From NCBI GenBank assembly GCA_041862635.1, contig JBGVTO010000314.1, forward strand, positions 1 through 64,000: a stretch of DNA of 64,000 bases. The letters are read 5' to 3'. Below, piece by piece: positions 7,280-16,080 of this stretch. Origin of the DNA: NIOZ-UU13 sp041862635. GTDB lineage: Bacteria > Planctomycetota > Phycisphaerae > Sedimentisphaerales > Anaerobacaceae. The position numbers were made by a program, and so were the translations under genes. Position 1 is the first letter of the stretch. Every line of letters begins with the position of its first letter. The notes below the pieces were generated by a model. It saw only the letters and a program-made list of their open reading frames with translations, did not search any database and had not been told where the DNA came from.

Positions 7280-8569
7280 TTAGAAATCGCGCACGACTAC
7301 TCCATCTTTACCTACATTGTACTGGTCTGAGCTGCTGACCTTCAGGTTATAGACCTTGCCGACGAAAGGCATTGCCCTGGTTACAACGCTCTTGATAGTA
7401 ACTGTGCCGTTTAGTGATTTCAGCTTCATACCACTTTCCAGATTCTGGGCGGCTACCCATTGTCCGGAATCAAGCATGAAGCAGTGTGCACACACGACGC
7501 TGATGCTATTTCCGTTTTCGAGCGTTATATCGCGGCATTTGAAGCTTCCCTCGTGCTCCTCGAGCTTCTCTAGGCTCGTTGCTGCAAGACAGTTGATTGA
7601 CTGGCCTGCGACAGCTTTCGAGATTTGCACGAGTGCCCCATTTACCCATACAGGTGTATCAGCAAGGAAGCATCCCCTGCCCTTTGGTGGGGGTACGGCT
7701 CCACCACCTTCGCCGTCGTTTACCAGGAACGAATCCAGCCTGTCCCCGGGCTCACTGGCGCCAGGCATAGGCAAGCCGCCTCGTCGAATATCTCCACCAT
7801 CCCAGAAGGTGTAAATATTATCATCATTGATGGCGCAGAATGGGCGTTTTTCAAAGCCAACATGGCTGTCCATAAACAATACGTTTTGTCCATCTTCCTG
7901 GTGGGCAATGGCGTTTCCAATTTGGATTATTTCTTTGCCACCATCAGGATTGAAGCCGGACCACAGGTCAATCTTGCCCTGGGCTTCTGCAGCAGGAGAG
8001 TCAATGAATGGGTTCCGGTCGGCTGCAATCGCCATACCGGGCTCACTTGATGTGGTCAGAGCATACAGGCCAAAAGGCATATGGTAAGAATAGCTGCAAT
8101 GCTCTATTGGCTCGAGCCCGAAGTCCCAGAGGTCAATAAGCTCCCTGTCGCCTGCACCGTCGTCGGAGGGCTTAAATTCGTTGGTCCCGGAATCGCCCTT
8201 ACAGATAAAGGACTTAGGCGTTACCTCGGCATACTTGACCAGGAGATAGAAACTGGACGTAATTGTGGCCATGCCGCCGCTGCCGTCGGCGCTTAAGCCG
8301 TAAGCAGTGAATCGGTTGTCGGCCAGCCACATGGGTATTTGCCCGGACCACACGCTGTTTCTGCCGCCTGCACGAGGCATTTCATCGTCGTAATCGTTGC
8401 TGTAGATAAGCATTGCCTTGCCGATACCGGACAAGTTCGTCCCGCAGACCATTCTAAAGGCAATCTGCCTTACCCTGGCCAACGCCGGCATCAGAATGCC
8501 CATCAGCAGGGCTATGATCGCGATCACGACCAACAGCTCGACTAATGTAAAACCTTTCTTTTTCCTCAT
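7280..8569 (-). CDS. prepilin-type (pseudopilin) protein with a C-terminal Hint domain
   Basis: A 429-residue protein. Residues 1-30 form a class III prepilin signal: MRKKKG, then FTLVELLVVIAIIALLMGIL, which a prepilin peptidase would cleave after Gly6. The middle, to about 260, resembles planctomycete DUF1559/H-x9-DG pseudopilins; the late NVLFMDSHVGF corresponds to the usual H-DG tail. From Cys300 the protein turns into a Hint (intein/hedgehog-like) fold: GCFLADTPVWV (block A, starting Cys), ITLENGNSISVVCAHCF (348-364; His362 at the block-B position), and VYNLKVSSSDQYNVGKDGVVV (407-427). It ends VVRDF instead of the intein His-Asn. A thioester-forming N-S shift at Cys300 is therefore possible, but splicing is not expected. 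AGGAG precedes the ATG, and a strong terminator follows. Confidence 0.85.
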   Translation of the reverse strand: MRKKKGFTLVELLVVIAIIALLMGILMPALARVRQIAFRMVCGTNLSGIGKAMLIYSNDYDDEMPRAGGRNSVWSGQIPMWLADNRFTAYGLSADGSGGMATITSSFYLLVKYAEVTPKSFICKGDSGTNEFKPSDDGAGDRELIDLWDFGLEPIEHCSYSYHMPFGLYALTTSSEPGMAIAADRNPFIDSPAAEAQGKIDLWSGFNPDGGKEIIQIGNAIAHQEDGQNVLFMDSHVGFEKRPFCAINDDNIYTFWDGGDIRRGGLPMPGASEPGDRLDSFLVNDGEGGGAVPPPKGRGCFLADTPVWVNGALVQISKAVAGQSINCLAATSLEKLEEHEGSFKCRDITLENGNSISVVCAHCFMLDSGQWVAAQNLESGMKLKSLNGTVTIKSVVTRAMPFVGKVYNLKVSSSDQYNVGKDGVVVRDF

Positions 8570-9052
8570 TTTTGTTCTCCTTTTAACATTTTGAGATTCA
8601 CAAATTCGACCGTTTTTAAGTACGCTTCGGTTTACATTTTGATATATAAATGCTTACTGTCGCATAAATGCCAGACACTAAACACTCTTTTCTTTTGCGA
8701 ATCTCCTTGACTTAATTTTTTTACTTAAAAACGGTTAATCATACCTTGCAAAACCGGTTTTGCCAACAGAGTTTTCACCCAACTTTACATACTTTTAGCA
8801 TAGCTATCGATTCGATGTTTTAAGCCAAACCGCAAAATGCCCTTTTCCGGCAGGGGGGCCTTATGATATGAAATCTCGACCAAATTATGATGACGGTTTA
8901 AATTATAATAACAATACTTTTCAAACCTACCTGCCTCGATTATAATCCTAACACAGGGTGGCTTTCCTGTCAAATAAATTTTGGTGATTTTTCCCCAAGT
9001 TTCTTGAAATTATTTACAATTTGCGTAATATCCTTGTTTTCAGCTTGTAATC
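8570..9052. other. intergenic region between divergent genes, no gene seen
   Basis: 483 bp, AT-rich, separating the divergent prepilin-Hint and UDP-sugar pyrophosphorylase genes. It holds a 12-bp inverted repeat, CCGTTTTTAAGT (8610-8621) with ACTTAAAAACGG (8723-8734), 101 bp apart, which could be an operator pair. Short open frames here have no family features. Confidence 0.5.
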
Positions 9053-10486
9053 GTGGATATGGGTACTAAAAAAAATTACGAAGATATAAAAAAACTGCTT
9101 AAAGAGCACCGCCAGAGCCATCTTTTAGCATTTTGGGACCATTTGGATACGGCTCGAAGGCAGAATTTGCTTGCACAAATCCGGCAGCTGGACTTTGCGG
9201 AAATAGACAATTGGGTGACTTATTGCATCAAAAAGCCTGCCCCTGCTGCGATAAGCACTGATTTGGTTCCTGCTTCGTCCTACAGTTCTGAGCCGGCAGA
9301 CACACAGCAACAGCATAAGTATGCCAAAGCCATCGAATGGGGTAGAGAGTTGATACGGCAGAGCAAGGTTGCTGCCTTCGTTGTCGCAGGAGGCCAGGGA
9401 ACAAGGCTCGGATTCGACGGCCCAAAGGGAAATTTTCACATCAGCCCTGTCAAAAACAAAACACTGTTTCAAATCTTTGCAGAGTCTATCACAGCGGCCT
9501 CACAAAAATACCACACCGTTTGCCCCTGGTATATTATGACCAGCCCTTTGAACCACGACGAGACCAAAGAGATTTTTCGCTCCAATGACTATTACGGCCT
9601 GGATGATAAAAACGTTTTTATTTTTCAGCAGGGCACATTACCCGATTTCAGCTCCGCCGGCGAGATACTGCTGGCCGACAAAGACAGACTAAGCTGCTCA
9701 CCCGATGGCCACGGGGGAAGCCTTAAGGCACTTTACCAGAGCGGAGCTCTCGAAGATATGAAAAGACGCGGCGTAGAATTTGTCAGCTATTTCCAGGTTG
9801 ACAATCCCCTGATAAATATTTTCGACCCGCTCTTTCTCGGCCTGCACGCTCTCGATAAGGCTGAAATGTCCTCAAAGGCGGTTATAAAAACCGACCCTTA
9901 TGAAAGGGTCGGCAACTTCTGTTTGGTTGACGGCAGGGTGACTGTCATCGAATACAGCGATTTACCTGACGAGCTGGCCGAGAGGCGAAACCCGGATGGC
10001 TCCTTGGTGTTCCGGCTCGGAAGTATCGCTATCCACATCATCAACTGTGCCTTCGTAGAAAGACTAAACGCTGATGCTTTTTCTTTGCCCCTGCACAAAG
10101 CCGTTAAAAAGATTCCGCACATCGATGAGCATGGGGAACTTATTGAACCTGCTGAGCCAAACGGTGTAAAGCTGGAGAACTTTGTTTTTGACGCCCTGCC
10201 GTTGGCCTCGAAGTCGATTATTTTGCAGACCGTCCGAAGCGAAGAATTTGCCCCGACTAAAAATGCCACCGGCGTTGACAGTGTCGAAACCACGAAGCGG
10301 ATGATGGTCGCCCGTGCCGCTGATTGGCTCGAATCAGCAGGTGTAGCCATCCCCAAAAAACCGGATGGCTCTATTGATTGTCTCCTTGAAGTCGCCCCCG
10401 GCTTCGCACTGGACAAAGATGACATCAAGGAAAAGCTGAATCAAATGCCTAAAATCAAACCGGGTGACAGAATATATTTGTCTTGA
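9053..10486 (+). CDS. UDP-N-acetylhexosamine/UDP-sugar pyrophosphorylase, eukaryote-like (UDPGP family)
   Basis: Nucleotidyltransferase forming UDP-GlcNAc (or a related UDP-sugar) from UTP and a sugar 1-phosphate in the cytosol. The 477 residues match AGX/UAP1-type enzymes, not bacterial GlmU. VVAGGQGTRLGFDGPKG (about 112-128) is the family's UTP-binding loop. Further landmarks are GHGGSLKALYQSG, FVSYFQVDNPL and a downstream RVGNFCLVDG segment. The C-terminal GVKLENFVFDALP matches the family too. The start is GTG 9053 or ATG 9059. Substrate range (GlcNAc-1-P, GalNAc-1-P, Glc-1-P) cannot be resolved from sequence alone. Confidence 0.9.
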   Translation: MDMGTKKNYEDIKKLLKEHRQSHLLAFWDHLDTARRQNLLAQIRQLDFAEIDNWVTYCIKKPAPAAISTDLVPASSYSSEPADTQQQHKYAKAIEWGRELIRQSKVAAFVVAGGQGTRLGFDGPKGNFHISPVKNKTLFQIFAESITAASQKYHTVCPWYIMTSPLNHDETKEIFRSNDYYGLDDKNVFIFQQGTLPDFSSAGEILLADKDRLSCSPDGHGGSLKALYQSGALEDMKRRGVEFVSYFQVDNPLINIFDPLFLGLHALDKAEMSSKAVIKTDPYERVGNFCLVDGRVTVIEYSDLPDELAERRNPDGSLVFRLGSIAIHIINCAFVERLNADAFSLPLHKAVKKIPHIDEHGELIEPAEPNGVKLENFVFDALPLASKSIILQTVRSEEFAPTKNATGVDSVETTKRMMVARAADWLESAGVAIPKKPDGSIDCLLEVAPGFALDKDDIKEKLNQMPKIKPGDRIYLS

Positions 10487-10550
10487 TTCACCAAAGCAGC
10501 CCCTGCCTTTACCAGTTTTGAGAGTGCCAAAAGTGGGCTAATTGTGCAGG

Positions 10551-10698
10551 CTATCAGGGTACCAGGTTATCAGGTAGTGGGCATCAGGTTACCAGGATAT
10601 CAGGTCAACTGCACAGTATAAATACACAGCACAATTTTTTCTGGTATCCTGATTCACTGATATCCTCCGACCTGATTTCCTGATACTCTGATATCCAG
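10551..10698. repeat. degenerate ATCAGG/CCTGAT repeat cluster
   Basis: Many variants of ACCAGG, TATCAGG and their complements (CCTGATATCC) fill the gap between two convergent genes. A similar cluster lies at 17794-17900, so this is a dispersed family. It could fold into several alternative hairpins at the 3' ends of the flanking transcripts. Confidence 0.7.
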
Positions 10699-10732
10699 AC
10701 TTTAGGCACTTCAAACTTTAGACGCTTTGAAC

Positions 10733-11890
10733 TTACCTTGTGGAGAATTTATGCACGGTTAGTGACGTATATTTCTGCCCCGGCTGGAGAACAACTGACG
10801 GAAAGTCGGATTTGTTCGGTGAATCCGGGAAGTGCTGCGTTTCAAGGCAGAATGCATAGTGCTTTTTGTACACCTTGCCGGCTTTGCCGGTTAAGGTGCC
10901 GTCCAGGAAGTTTCCGGTATAGAGCTGAACGCCAGGTTCGGTGGTATAGATTTCCATCACTCGTCCGCTGGTTGGCTCATATGCCCTTGCAGCTAAAGCG
11001 AGTGTGCCTCCCCCGCTGTTGAGCACATAATTGTGGTCGTAGCCGTTCCCGACCTGCTTAATTCGAGAGCCAATGGACATCGGCAAAGTGAAATCCATCG
11101 GTGAATCTTTAACACTTCTGATTTCGCCGGTCGGTATCAGGCCTTCGTCAACCGGCGTGTACTTATCGGCGTTGAGCGTAAGCTCGTGACCGAGGATGTC
11201 ACCGTTGCCCTGGCCGGCAAGGTTGAAATAGCTGTGGTTCGTCAGATTGACCACAGTGGTTTTGTCCGTCTCGGCCTCATAGTTAATCTTTAGCTCATCG
11301 TCTTTTGTCAGAGTATAAGTAACGGTGCACGCCAGATTACCCGGGTATCCCTCTTCATCGTCCTCGCTTATATAGCTCATCTTCAACAGCGCTTCGTTAT
11401 CGTTGGCCCATAGGTCCTCGGGCCTCCAAACCACTTTGTCGAATCCCTTGATGCCGCCGTGCAGATGATTTTCCCCGTTGTTAGCGGCTAACTTGTACTC
11501 GACGCCATCGAGCACGAACCTGGCCTTACCGATACGATTTGCGTATCTGCCAACGGTCGCCCCGAAATATGGGTGTACCTTAAGATACCCGTCAAGCGCA
11601 TCGAATCCGAGCGTTATATCAGCCAGCTTTCCGTCCCGGTCAGGGACCTCCAGCGAAACCAAAATAGCCCCGTAGTTGGTAATCCTGACTCTAAGACCGT
11701 TGGTATTAGTCAAAGTGTATAAAGTAACTGCCCTGCCGTCGGGTGTTTGGCCGAAAGATTCTTCATTAGCACTCATTACTCTTGCCTCCTTAGCTTGGGG
11801 TTCTGTTGGAGTCGGAGTTTTCTTTTTACAGCCGGGCATACAAACCACCGTTACCACCAAAACAAAATTAATCCAAAATCTCGTTTTCAT
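10733..11890 (-). CDS. galM: aldose 1-epimerase (galactose mutarotase), lipoprotein
   Basis: Interconverts alpha and beta anomers of aldoses. The signal peptide ends in a lipobox, VVCMPGC (Cys21), followed by a Lys/Thr/Pro linker, so the enzyme is probably exported and lipid-anchored, unlike cytosolic GalM. The catalytic domain has the family landmarks GRYANRIGKARF, NNGENHLHGG, NLTNHSYFNLAG (active-site His), GYDHNY and a late CLETQHFPDSPN carrying the base Glu. Length (385) is a normal GalM plus a leader. A consensus promoter lies 58-86 bp upstream and GGGAG before the ATG. A role on extracellular sugars fits the polysaccharide-degrading genes elsewhere in the window. Confidence 0.95.
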   Translation of the reverse strand: MKTRFWINFVLVVTVVCMPGCKKKTPTPTEPQAKEARVMSANEESFGQTPDGRAVTLYTLTNTNGLRVRITNYGAILVSLEVPDRDGKLADITLGFDALDGYLKVHPYFGATVGRYANRIGKARFVLDGVEYKLAANNGENHLHGGIKGFDKVVWRPEDLWANDNEALLKMSYISEDDEEGYPGNLACTVTYTLTKDDELKINYEAETDKTTVVNLTNHSYFNLAGQGNGDILGHELTLNADKYTPVDEGLIPTGEIRSVKDSPMDFTLPMSIGSRIKQVGNGYDHNYVLNSGGGTLALAARAYEPTSGRVMEIYTTEPGVQLYTGNFLDGTLTGKAGKVYKKHYAFCLETQHFPDSPNKSDFPSVVLQPGQKYTSLTVHKFSTR

Positions 11891-11947
11891 TTTTTTACTC
11901 CCTGCCTGAAAAATATATAGGTTCGTATGGGTTGAAAACCTGCTTGA

Positions 11948-11976
11948 AATATACCGCCGAAGAAATAAATTGTCAA
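11948..11976 (-). promoter_or_regulatory. sigma70-like promoter for the aldose epimerase gene
   Basis: Minus strand: TTGACA (11971-11976), a 17-nt spacer and TATATT (11948-11953), 58 bp upstream of the start codon. An A/T tract lies just upstream of the -35 box. Confidence 0.75.
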
Positions 11977-12149
11977 AAAAAAATTTATTTCCACAACCTC
12001 AAGAAAAAAGCTGTCTTTCCCCAGGCCGATACAGCGCCATAAGCTCAGAGGCCGGGAAATCCATTCGAAGCGGTTGATTTTTTTCGACAAATAGTTTATC
12101 CTGATAATATACAGGTTTAGCAGCGTTGCCGAAAGAAGGTAAAAGACAA

Positions 12150-12899
12150 ATGTCAGATTATACCCCCACGAATTCTAATCTGCCTGGCGCCGGTCGGTTC
12201 GCAACCACTCACTGGAGCGTAGTTATGGCCGCGGGCCGGCCAAAGTCTGCCAGTTACCAGCAGGCCCTGGAGACGCTCTGCAAAACATACTGGTTTCCGC
12301 TTTATGCATATCTGCGTCGCCAGGGATATGAAAGCCATAAGGCCGAGGATTACACTCAGGCGTTTTTCGCCGGCCTGCTGGCCAAGGGGGGCCTGCGATT
12401 GGCCGACCCGAAACGCGGTAAATTCCGCTCGTTTCTGCTTGCTTCGTTGAAGCACTTTCTCTCAAACGAGCGTGCCCGCGCTCGAGCAAAAAAACGGGGT
12501 GGAGGCCGAAAAGTCCTTTCTCTGGATTTTGAAAACGCTGAAAGTCAGTATGCCCTTGAGCCGCGTGACGAATTATCTCCGGAAAGGCTCTTTGAACGCT
12601 CGTGGGCACTTACAGTGCTGGACCGGACAATGGCCCGCCTGCAGGCTGAGGCAATCAGTACGAACAAACAGAAGCTGTTTGACCATTTGAAAGTTTACCT
12701 CACCGCAGAGAAAAGCTCCGTCCCTTACCGCGATGCGGCTGCCGAGCTTGACATGGCCGAAAGTGCAGTGAGGGTAGCTGTGCACCGCTTGCGCAGACGC
12801 TATAGAGAGCTGTTGCGGGACGAAATAGCCCAGACCGTTACTTCTGATGACCAGATTGATGAGGAAATCCGCGACCTCTTCGCTGCTTTAGGCTCCTGA
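12150..12899 (+). CDS. ECF-type RNA polymerase sigma factor, planctomycete type
   Basis: A 249-residue sigma-70-family regulator. FATTHWSVVMAAG near the N-terminus is a hallmark of a planctomycete ECF group. Region 2 (ALETLCKTYWFPLYAYLRRQGY...AEDYTQAFFAGLL) and region 4 (YRDAAAELDMAESAVRVAVHRLRRRYRELLRDEI, a helix-turn-helix) are both recognisable. Region 2 is followed by FRSFLLASLKHFLSNERARARAKKR. Start chosen at ATG 12150, with GAAGG upstream, over an in-frame TTG at 12126. The Ser/Thr kinase gene follows 182 bp downstream; such sigma/kinase pairs are common in this phylum and suggest kinase-controlled sigma activity. No anti-sigma factor is seen. Confidence 0.93.
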   Translation: MSDYTPTNSNLPGAGRFATTHWSVVMAAGRPKSASYQQALETLCKTYWFPLYAYLRRQGYESHKAEDYTQAFFAGLLAKGGLRLADPKRGKFRSFLLASLKHFLSNERARARAKKRGGGRKVLSLDFENAESQYALEPRDELSPERLFERSWALTVLDRTMARLQAEAISTNKQKLFDHLKVYLTAEKSSVPYRDAAAELDMAESAVRVAVHRLRRRYRELLRDEIAQTVTSDDQIDEEIRDLFAALGS

Positions 12900-13081
12900 G
12901 CCTGCCTGTCCGGGCACCAATTGCAGCCGGTCTGCGGTAGGGCGCCGATTGTGGAGATGGTACTATCGTCGATGGCCAATTGGTGCGGGGCTGGAAAAAA
13001 TATTCGATATCGTGTAACCTTTCCGCCGGTTTGCTTAAGTAATGGGTAGAAGCGGCCGGTATCGTGAAAGGAGATGTTATT

Positions 13082-14908
13082 ATGGCTGAAGAAAATCATT
13101 GTCCTCAGTGTGGGGCCGAGCTGCCCGCTGATGCACCGCAGGGGCTGTGTCCGCAGTGCCTTATGAAGCTCGGCCTGCCGACCGAAGCCGGGCCCGACAA
13201 GGCAGACGCCTCTAAGCCCACTGGTGATGTTCCTGCGAGACCTACACCGCCGGGGGGATTTGTGCCGCCTGAGCCGGTGGAATTGGCTGAACAGTTTCCA
13301 CAGCTTGAAATCATCGAACTGCTGGGTCAGGGCGGTATGGGGGCGGTGTACAAGGCCAGACAAAAGCAGCTCGACCGCCTGGTCGCCCTCAAAATCCTGC
13401 CGCCGCATGTTGCCCAGACCGAAGCCTTTGCCCAGCGTTTCACTCGTGAGGCGCGTTCTCTGGCCAGACTCAACCATCCTCACATTGTTATGGTGCATGA
13501 CTTTGGTCATACCGGGGAGGGTTTGTACTACTTCATCATGGAGTTTGTGGAAGGGACGGATTTACGCCGGGTGATTCAGGCTGGCGAGCTTTCAGCCCCT
13601 GAAGCGCTGGCGATCGTTCCCCAAATCTGCGAAGCCCTGCAATTTGCTCACGAAGAGGGTATCGTACACCGGGACATAAAGCCGGAAAACATTCTATTAG
13701 ATAAGAAGGGCCGGGTGAAAATCGCCGACTTTGGACTGGCTAAACTCCTGGATAGACCTGCAACCGTGTACACTCTTACGCAGGCAGGCCAGAGAATGGG
13801 CACACCGCACTATATGGCCCCTGAGCAAATCGAACATCCCGGCCAGGTGGACCACCGCGCGGACATCTATTCACTGGGTGTAGTATTTTATGAGATGCTC
13901 ACAGGTGAATTACCCCTCGGACGGTTTCCTCTGCCTTCTAAAAAGGTCCATGTAGATGTGCGGTTGGATGAAGTAGTGCTCAAGACCCTGGAGAAGGAGC
14001 CGGAACTTCGTTATCAGCAAGCTTCTGAAGTCAAGGTCGACGTGGAGACAATTGCATCCAAAGGCCGGACGTCAAGCTCTGCGGAAAGAGTATTTGGGGG
14101 CGTCAAGGCCGCTGAGGGTATCGGCGCCATACGACACCGTGTATGGATTCCCGCAGTCGGTTTGCTCGTCGCCGGGTGTATTGATTGTCTGGGCGTTGTC
14201 GGGGCCGTGGTGGCTGCTGTTGTCTTACTGATGCAAAAAGGTTTCTCTGGTCAGTTCATTACATTCCAGTTTTTGCCGGGTTTTGCGCACTTGTTCATCG
14301 TGGCCGCTATGGCGGCATATGCGATCTTTGTCGTCTTGGGCGCCTGGAACCTGATGCAATTACGCTCCTACCGCCTGGCCACGGTTGGCAGTATCCTGGC
14401 GTTGTTTCCTTTCGCTCCCGGAGCTATCATCGGAGTGCCTATGGGTATCTGGGCTCTCGTGTTGATGACTAAAGAGAAAGTAAAAGCAGCCTTTGGTCAG
14501 GAAGGAACCGAAGTTGAAATACCACCGAGAGTCCGCGAGTTTACTGTCTCAGCGGCAAAGGATATGAAGGATGTATTCAGTCGCGGCAGGGCCGAGGTCG
14601 AAAAGATATTGAGTGAAAAAGGCCCGGGCTCAGAGCAGCCTGATGCCGCTGTGCCGCTCAAGACCCGGCCGATGGCCGTCGGCTCCTTTGTCCTTGGATT
14701 CGTAAGTATTTTGTTCGTCTCTGCTGGCTGGGGGTTCGCCCAAAAATTTGTTTTCGTTTTCTTGTCTGCTTTCTTTGCCATCTTCCTCGGAGTGATGGCT
14801 ATGAAGAGGATCAAGTCTTACCGGGATTGTTTTTTGGATACCGCACTTGCAATCACCGGAATTGTCATAGCATCGATATCCGCTATTACACTGTTCACCA
14901 GCCTGTAA
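13082..14908 (+). CDS. membrane Ser/Thr protein kinase with N-terminal zinc ribbon
   Basis: A 608-residue eukaryote-like (PknB-type) kinase. Residues 7-26 hold a zinc ribbon with CPQC pairs (Cys7, 10, 23, 26), typical of planctomycete kinases. The kinase domain runs from about 77: GQGGMGAVYKA glycine loop, VALK (Lys104), HRDIKPEN (catalytic Asp198), ADFGLAK (DFG Asp216) and YMAPEQ. It ends near 330. The rest has several hydrophobic segments and an intervening charged stretch (about 470-520), so the kinase is membrane-anchored. Start chosen at ATG 13082, where AAAGGAG sits upstream, not the GTG six codons earlier. It lies directly after the ECF sigma gene, the likely partner or target. Confidence 0.95.
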   Translation: MAEENHCPQCGAELPADAPQGLCPQCLMKLGLPTEAGPDKADASKPTGDVPARPTPPGGFVPPEPVELAEQFPQLEIIELLGQGGMGAVYKARQKQLDRLVALKILPPHVAQTEAFAQRFTREARSLARLNHPHIVMVHDFGHTGEGLYYFIMEFVEGTDLRRVIQAGELSAPEALAIVPQICEALQFAHEEGIVHRDIKPENILLDKKGRVKIADFGLAKLLDRPATVYTLTQAGQRMGTPHYMAPEQIEHPGQVDHRADIYSLGVVFYEMLTGELPLGRFPLPSKKVHVDVRLDEVVLKTLEKEPELRYQQASEVKVDVETIASKGRTSSSAERVFGGVKAAEGIGAIRHRVWIPAVGLLVAGCIDCLGVVGAVVAAVVLLMQKGFSGQFITFQFLPGFAHLFIVAAMAAYAIFVVLGAWNLMQLRSYRLATVGSILALFPFAPGAIIGVPMGIWALVLMTKEKVKAAFGQEGTEVEIPPRVREFTVSAAKDMKDVFSRGRAEVEKILSEKGPGSEQPDAAVPLKTRPMAVGSFVLGFVSILFVSAGWGFAQKFVFVFLSAFFAIFLGVMAMKRIKSYRDCFLDTALAITGIVIASISAITLFTSL

Positions 14909-15411
14909 TGAATTGAGTTTTACCAACAATAGGACCTTATGCCGATTCTGTTTACATACTGACTGATTTTTTCTCGGTGCACGGCCATCCTGACCGTGTT
15001 TTCACTCCACAGCCCAAAGTCCTAAGGACTCCTTTCAGGGGACACCTTGCGGCAATGCACCCCGATTTCCTGTTCACCTGATAACCTAATCTCTAATCCT
15101 CTTCATCCTGACCGGAGTCGAAGGATTAATTCTCTAATTCCGCCCTCTGTCCTTCTTACCTCCTGTTCCGTCTCCGAACAAGGGCTTGTTGTACCCGAAC
15201 GCCTGCGGAGATGCGAAATAGTCCTTGCCAAAGTAGTGATTGTAGTTTATTCTATTACGACCTTGTTGGGAGATGGTTTATTGTATGTAGCTAAGAAGTT
15301 ATGGTAGCACAAGTATTTGATATTCGCCGTTGGCAGGCATTATATGCCCGGCTTGATACCCACCTCATTTGCGCAAATGATTTTTCTAAAACGCTGTTAG
15401 GGAGTGACAAA
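14909..15411. other. intergenic region, no gene seen
   Basis: 503 bp between the kinase gene and the CsgG-like lipoprotein gene. Short open frames here show no family features or sensible ribosome-binding sites. No clear terminator or repeat is visible. Confidence 0.5.
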
Positions 15412-15924
15412 ATGAGAATACGAATCAGATCTTTTTGGAGTATTTCCGCGTTTTTTGTGGTATTAGGCTTATCCATTTCAATGGGTTGCGCTCGGAAAAC
15501 GCAGGCGTTATTCACCAGACCCGAGCTCATTACCTTTGGACGGCTGGCAGTACTTGGTCTCACCCCTGAACAGGAACAGATATTCATGGCTTCCTACACC
15601 AAGGCCTTTCCCGGACAAATTATTACGTTTGTTGAAAGGAGCCGATTGCAGGAGATCGTCAATGAGCAGGATTTGCTGCAAGGAAGGTTAGATGACAGAA
15701 CCCGGGCCAAGGTAAAGCAGATTCTCGGCGTTGAAGCCCTTATCATGTGTACCTACTATGACGGAAATTTTGGTGCCGGTAGAAAGAAGCTGCGTGTTCG
15801 GGTAGTTGACAGCGAAACAGGAGCCATCGTGGGGTCGGTAATAACCCAGGCACGCGACAACTTCGAATACCATTGTGACAGGGCGGTAAAGGCACTCAAG
15901 GCGGATCTTATGAGTGGAAGCTAA
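15412..15924 (+). CDS. CsgG/LpoB-like lipoprotein
   Basis: A 170-residue protein with a lipoprotein signal: MRIRIRSFWSISAFFVV, then LSISMGC with the modified Cys. The mature part resembles a single short CsgG/FlgO/LpoB-type domain. It has a start strand (RLAVLGLT), ERSRLQEIVNEQDL, then LDDRTRAKVKQILGVEALIMCTY and a VRVVDSETGAIVGS strand. Such domains occur in outer-membrane secretion pores and in periplasmic activators of penicillin-binding proteins. Start chosen at ATG 15412 with GGGAG upstream, because the signal peptide starts there. It is smaller than true CsgG (~270), so a pore role is unlikely. No curli genes are nearby. Confidence 0.75.
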   Translation: MRIRIRSFWSISAFFVVLGLSISMGCARKTQALFTRPELITFGRLAVLGLTPEQEQIFMASYTKAFPGQIITFVERSRLQEIVNEQDLLQGRLDDRTRAKVKQILGVEALIMCTYYDGNFGAGRKKLRVRVVDSETGAIVGSVITQARDNFEYHCDRAVKALKADLMSGS

Positions 15925-16080
15925 TACGGACATTTTGACCGCTAAAGGAGTCTTTCGAGGCCAATGTAATTGGGGTTCTTCTCAGACATCAATGTGCCGC
16001 TCTCGTCCAGACCATACAAAAAAAGAGAGCACTCCTTACTAATATAGAATTTATCTATAGGTCTTCATAGCGGGGAGCTG

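Noticed and set aside
7280..8569. Full intein in the prepilin-like protein
   Set aside because: There is no extein after the Hint domain and the terminal His-Asn is missing, so protein splicing is not supported.
8785..8973. 62-codon minus-strand frame in the prepilin-Hint upstream region
   Set aside because: No motif, no ribosome-binding site, AT-rich intergenic composition.
15047..15307. 86-codon frame between the kinase and CsgG-like genes
   Set aside because: No recognisable domain and composition unlike coding neighbours.
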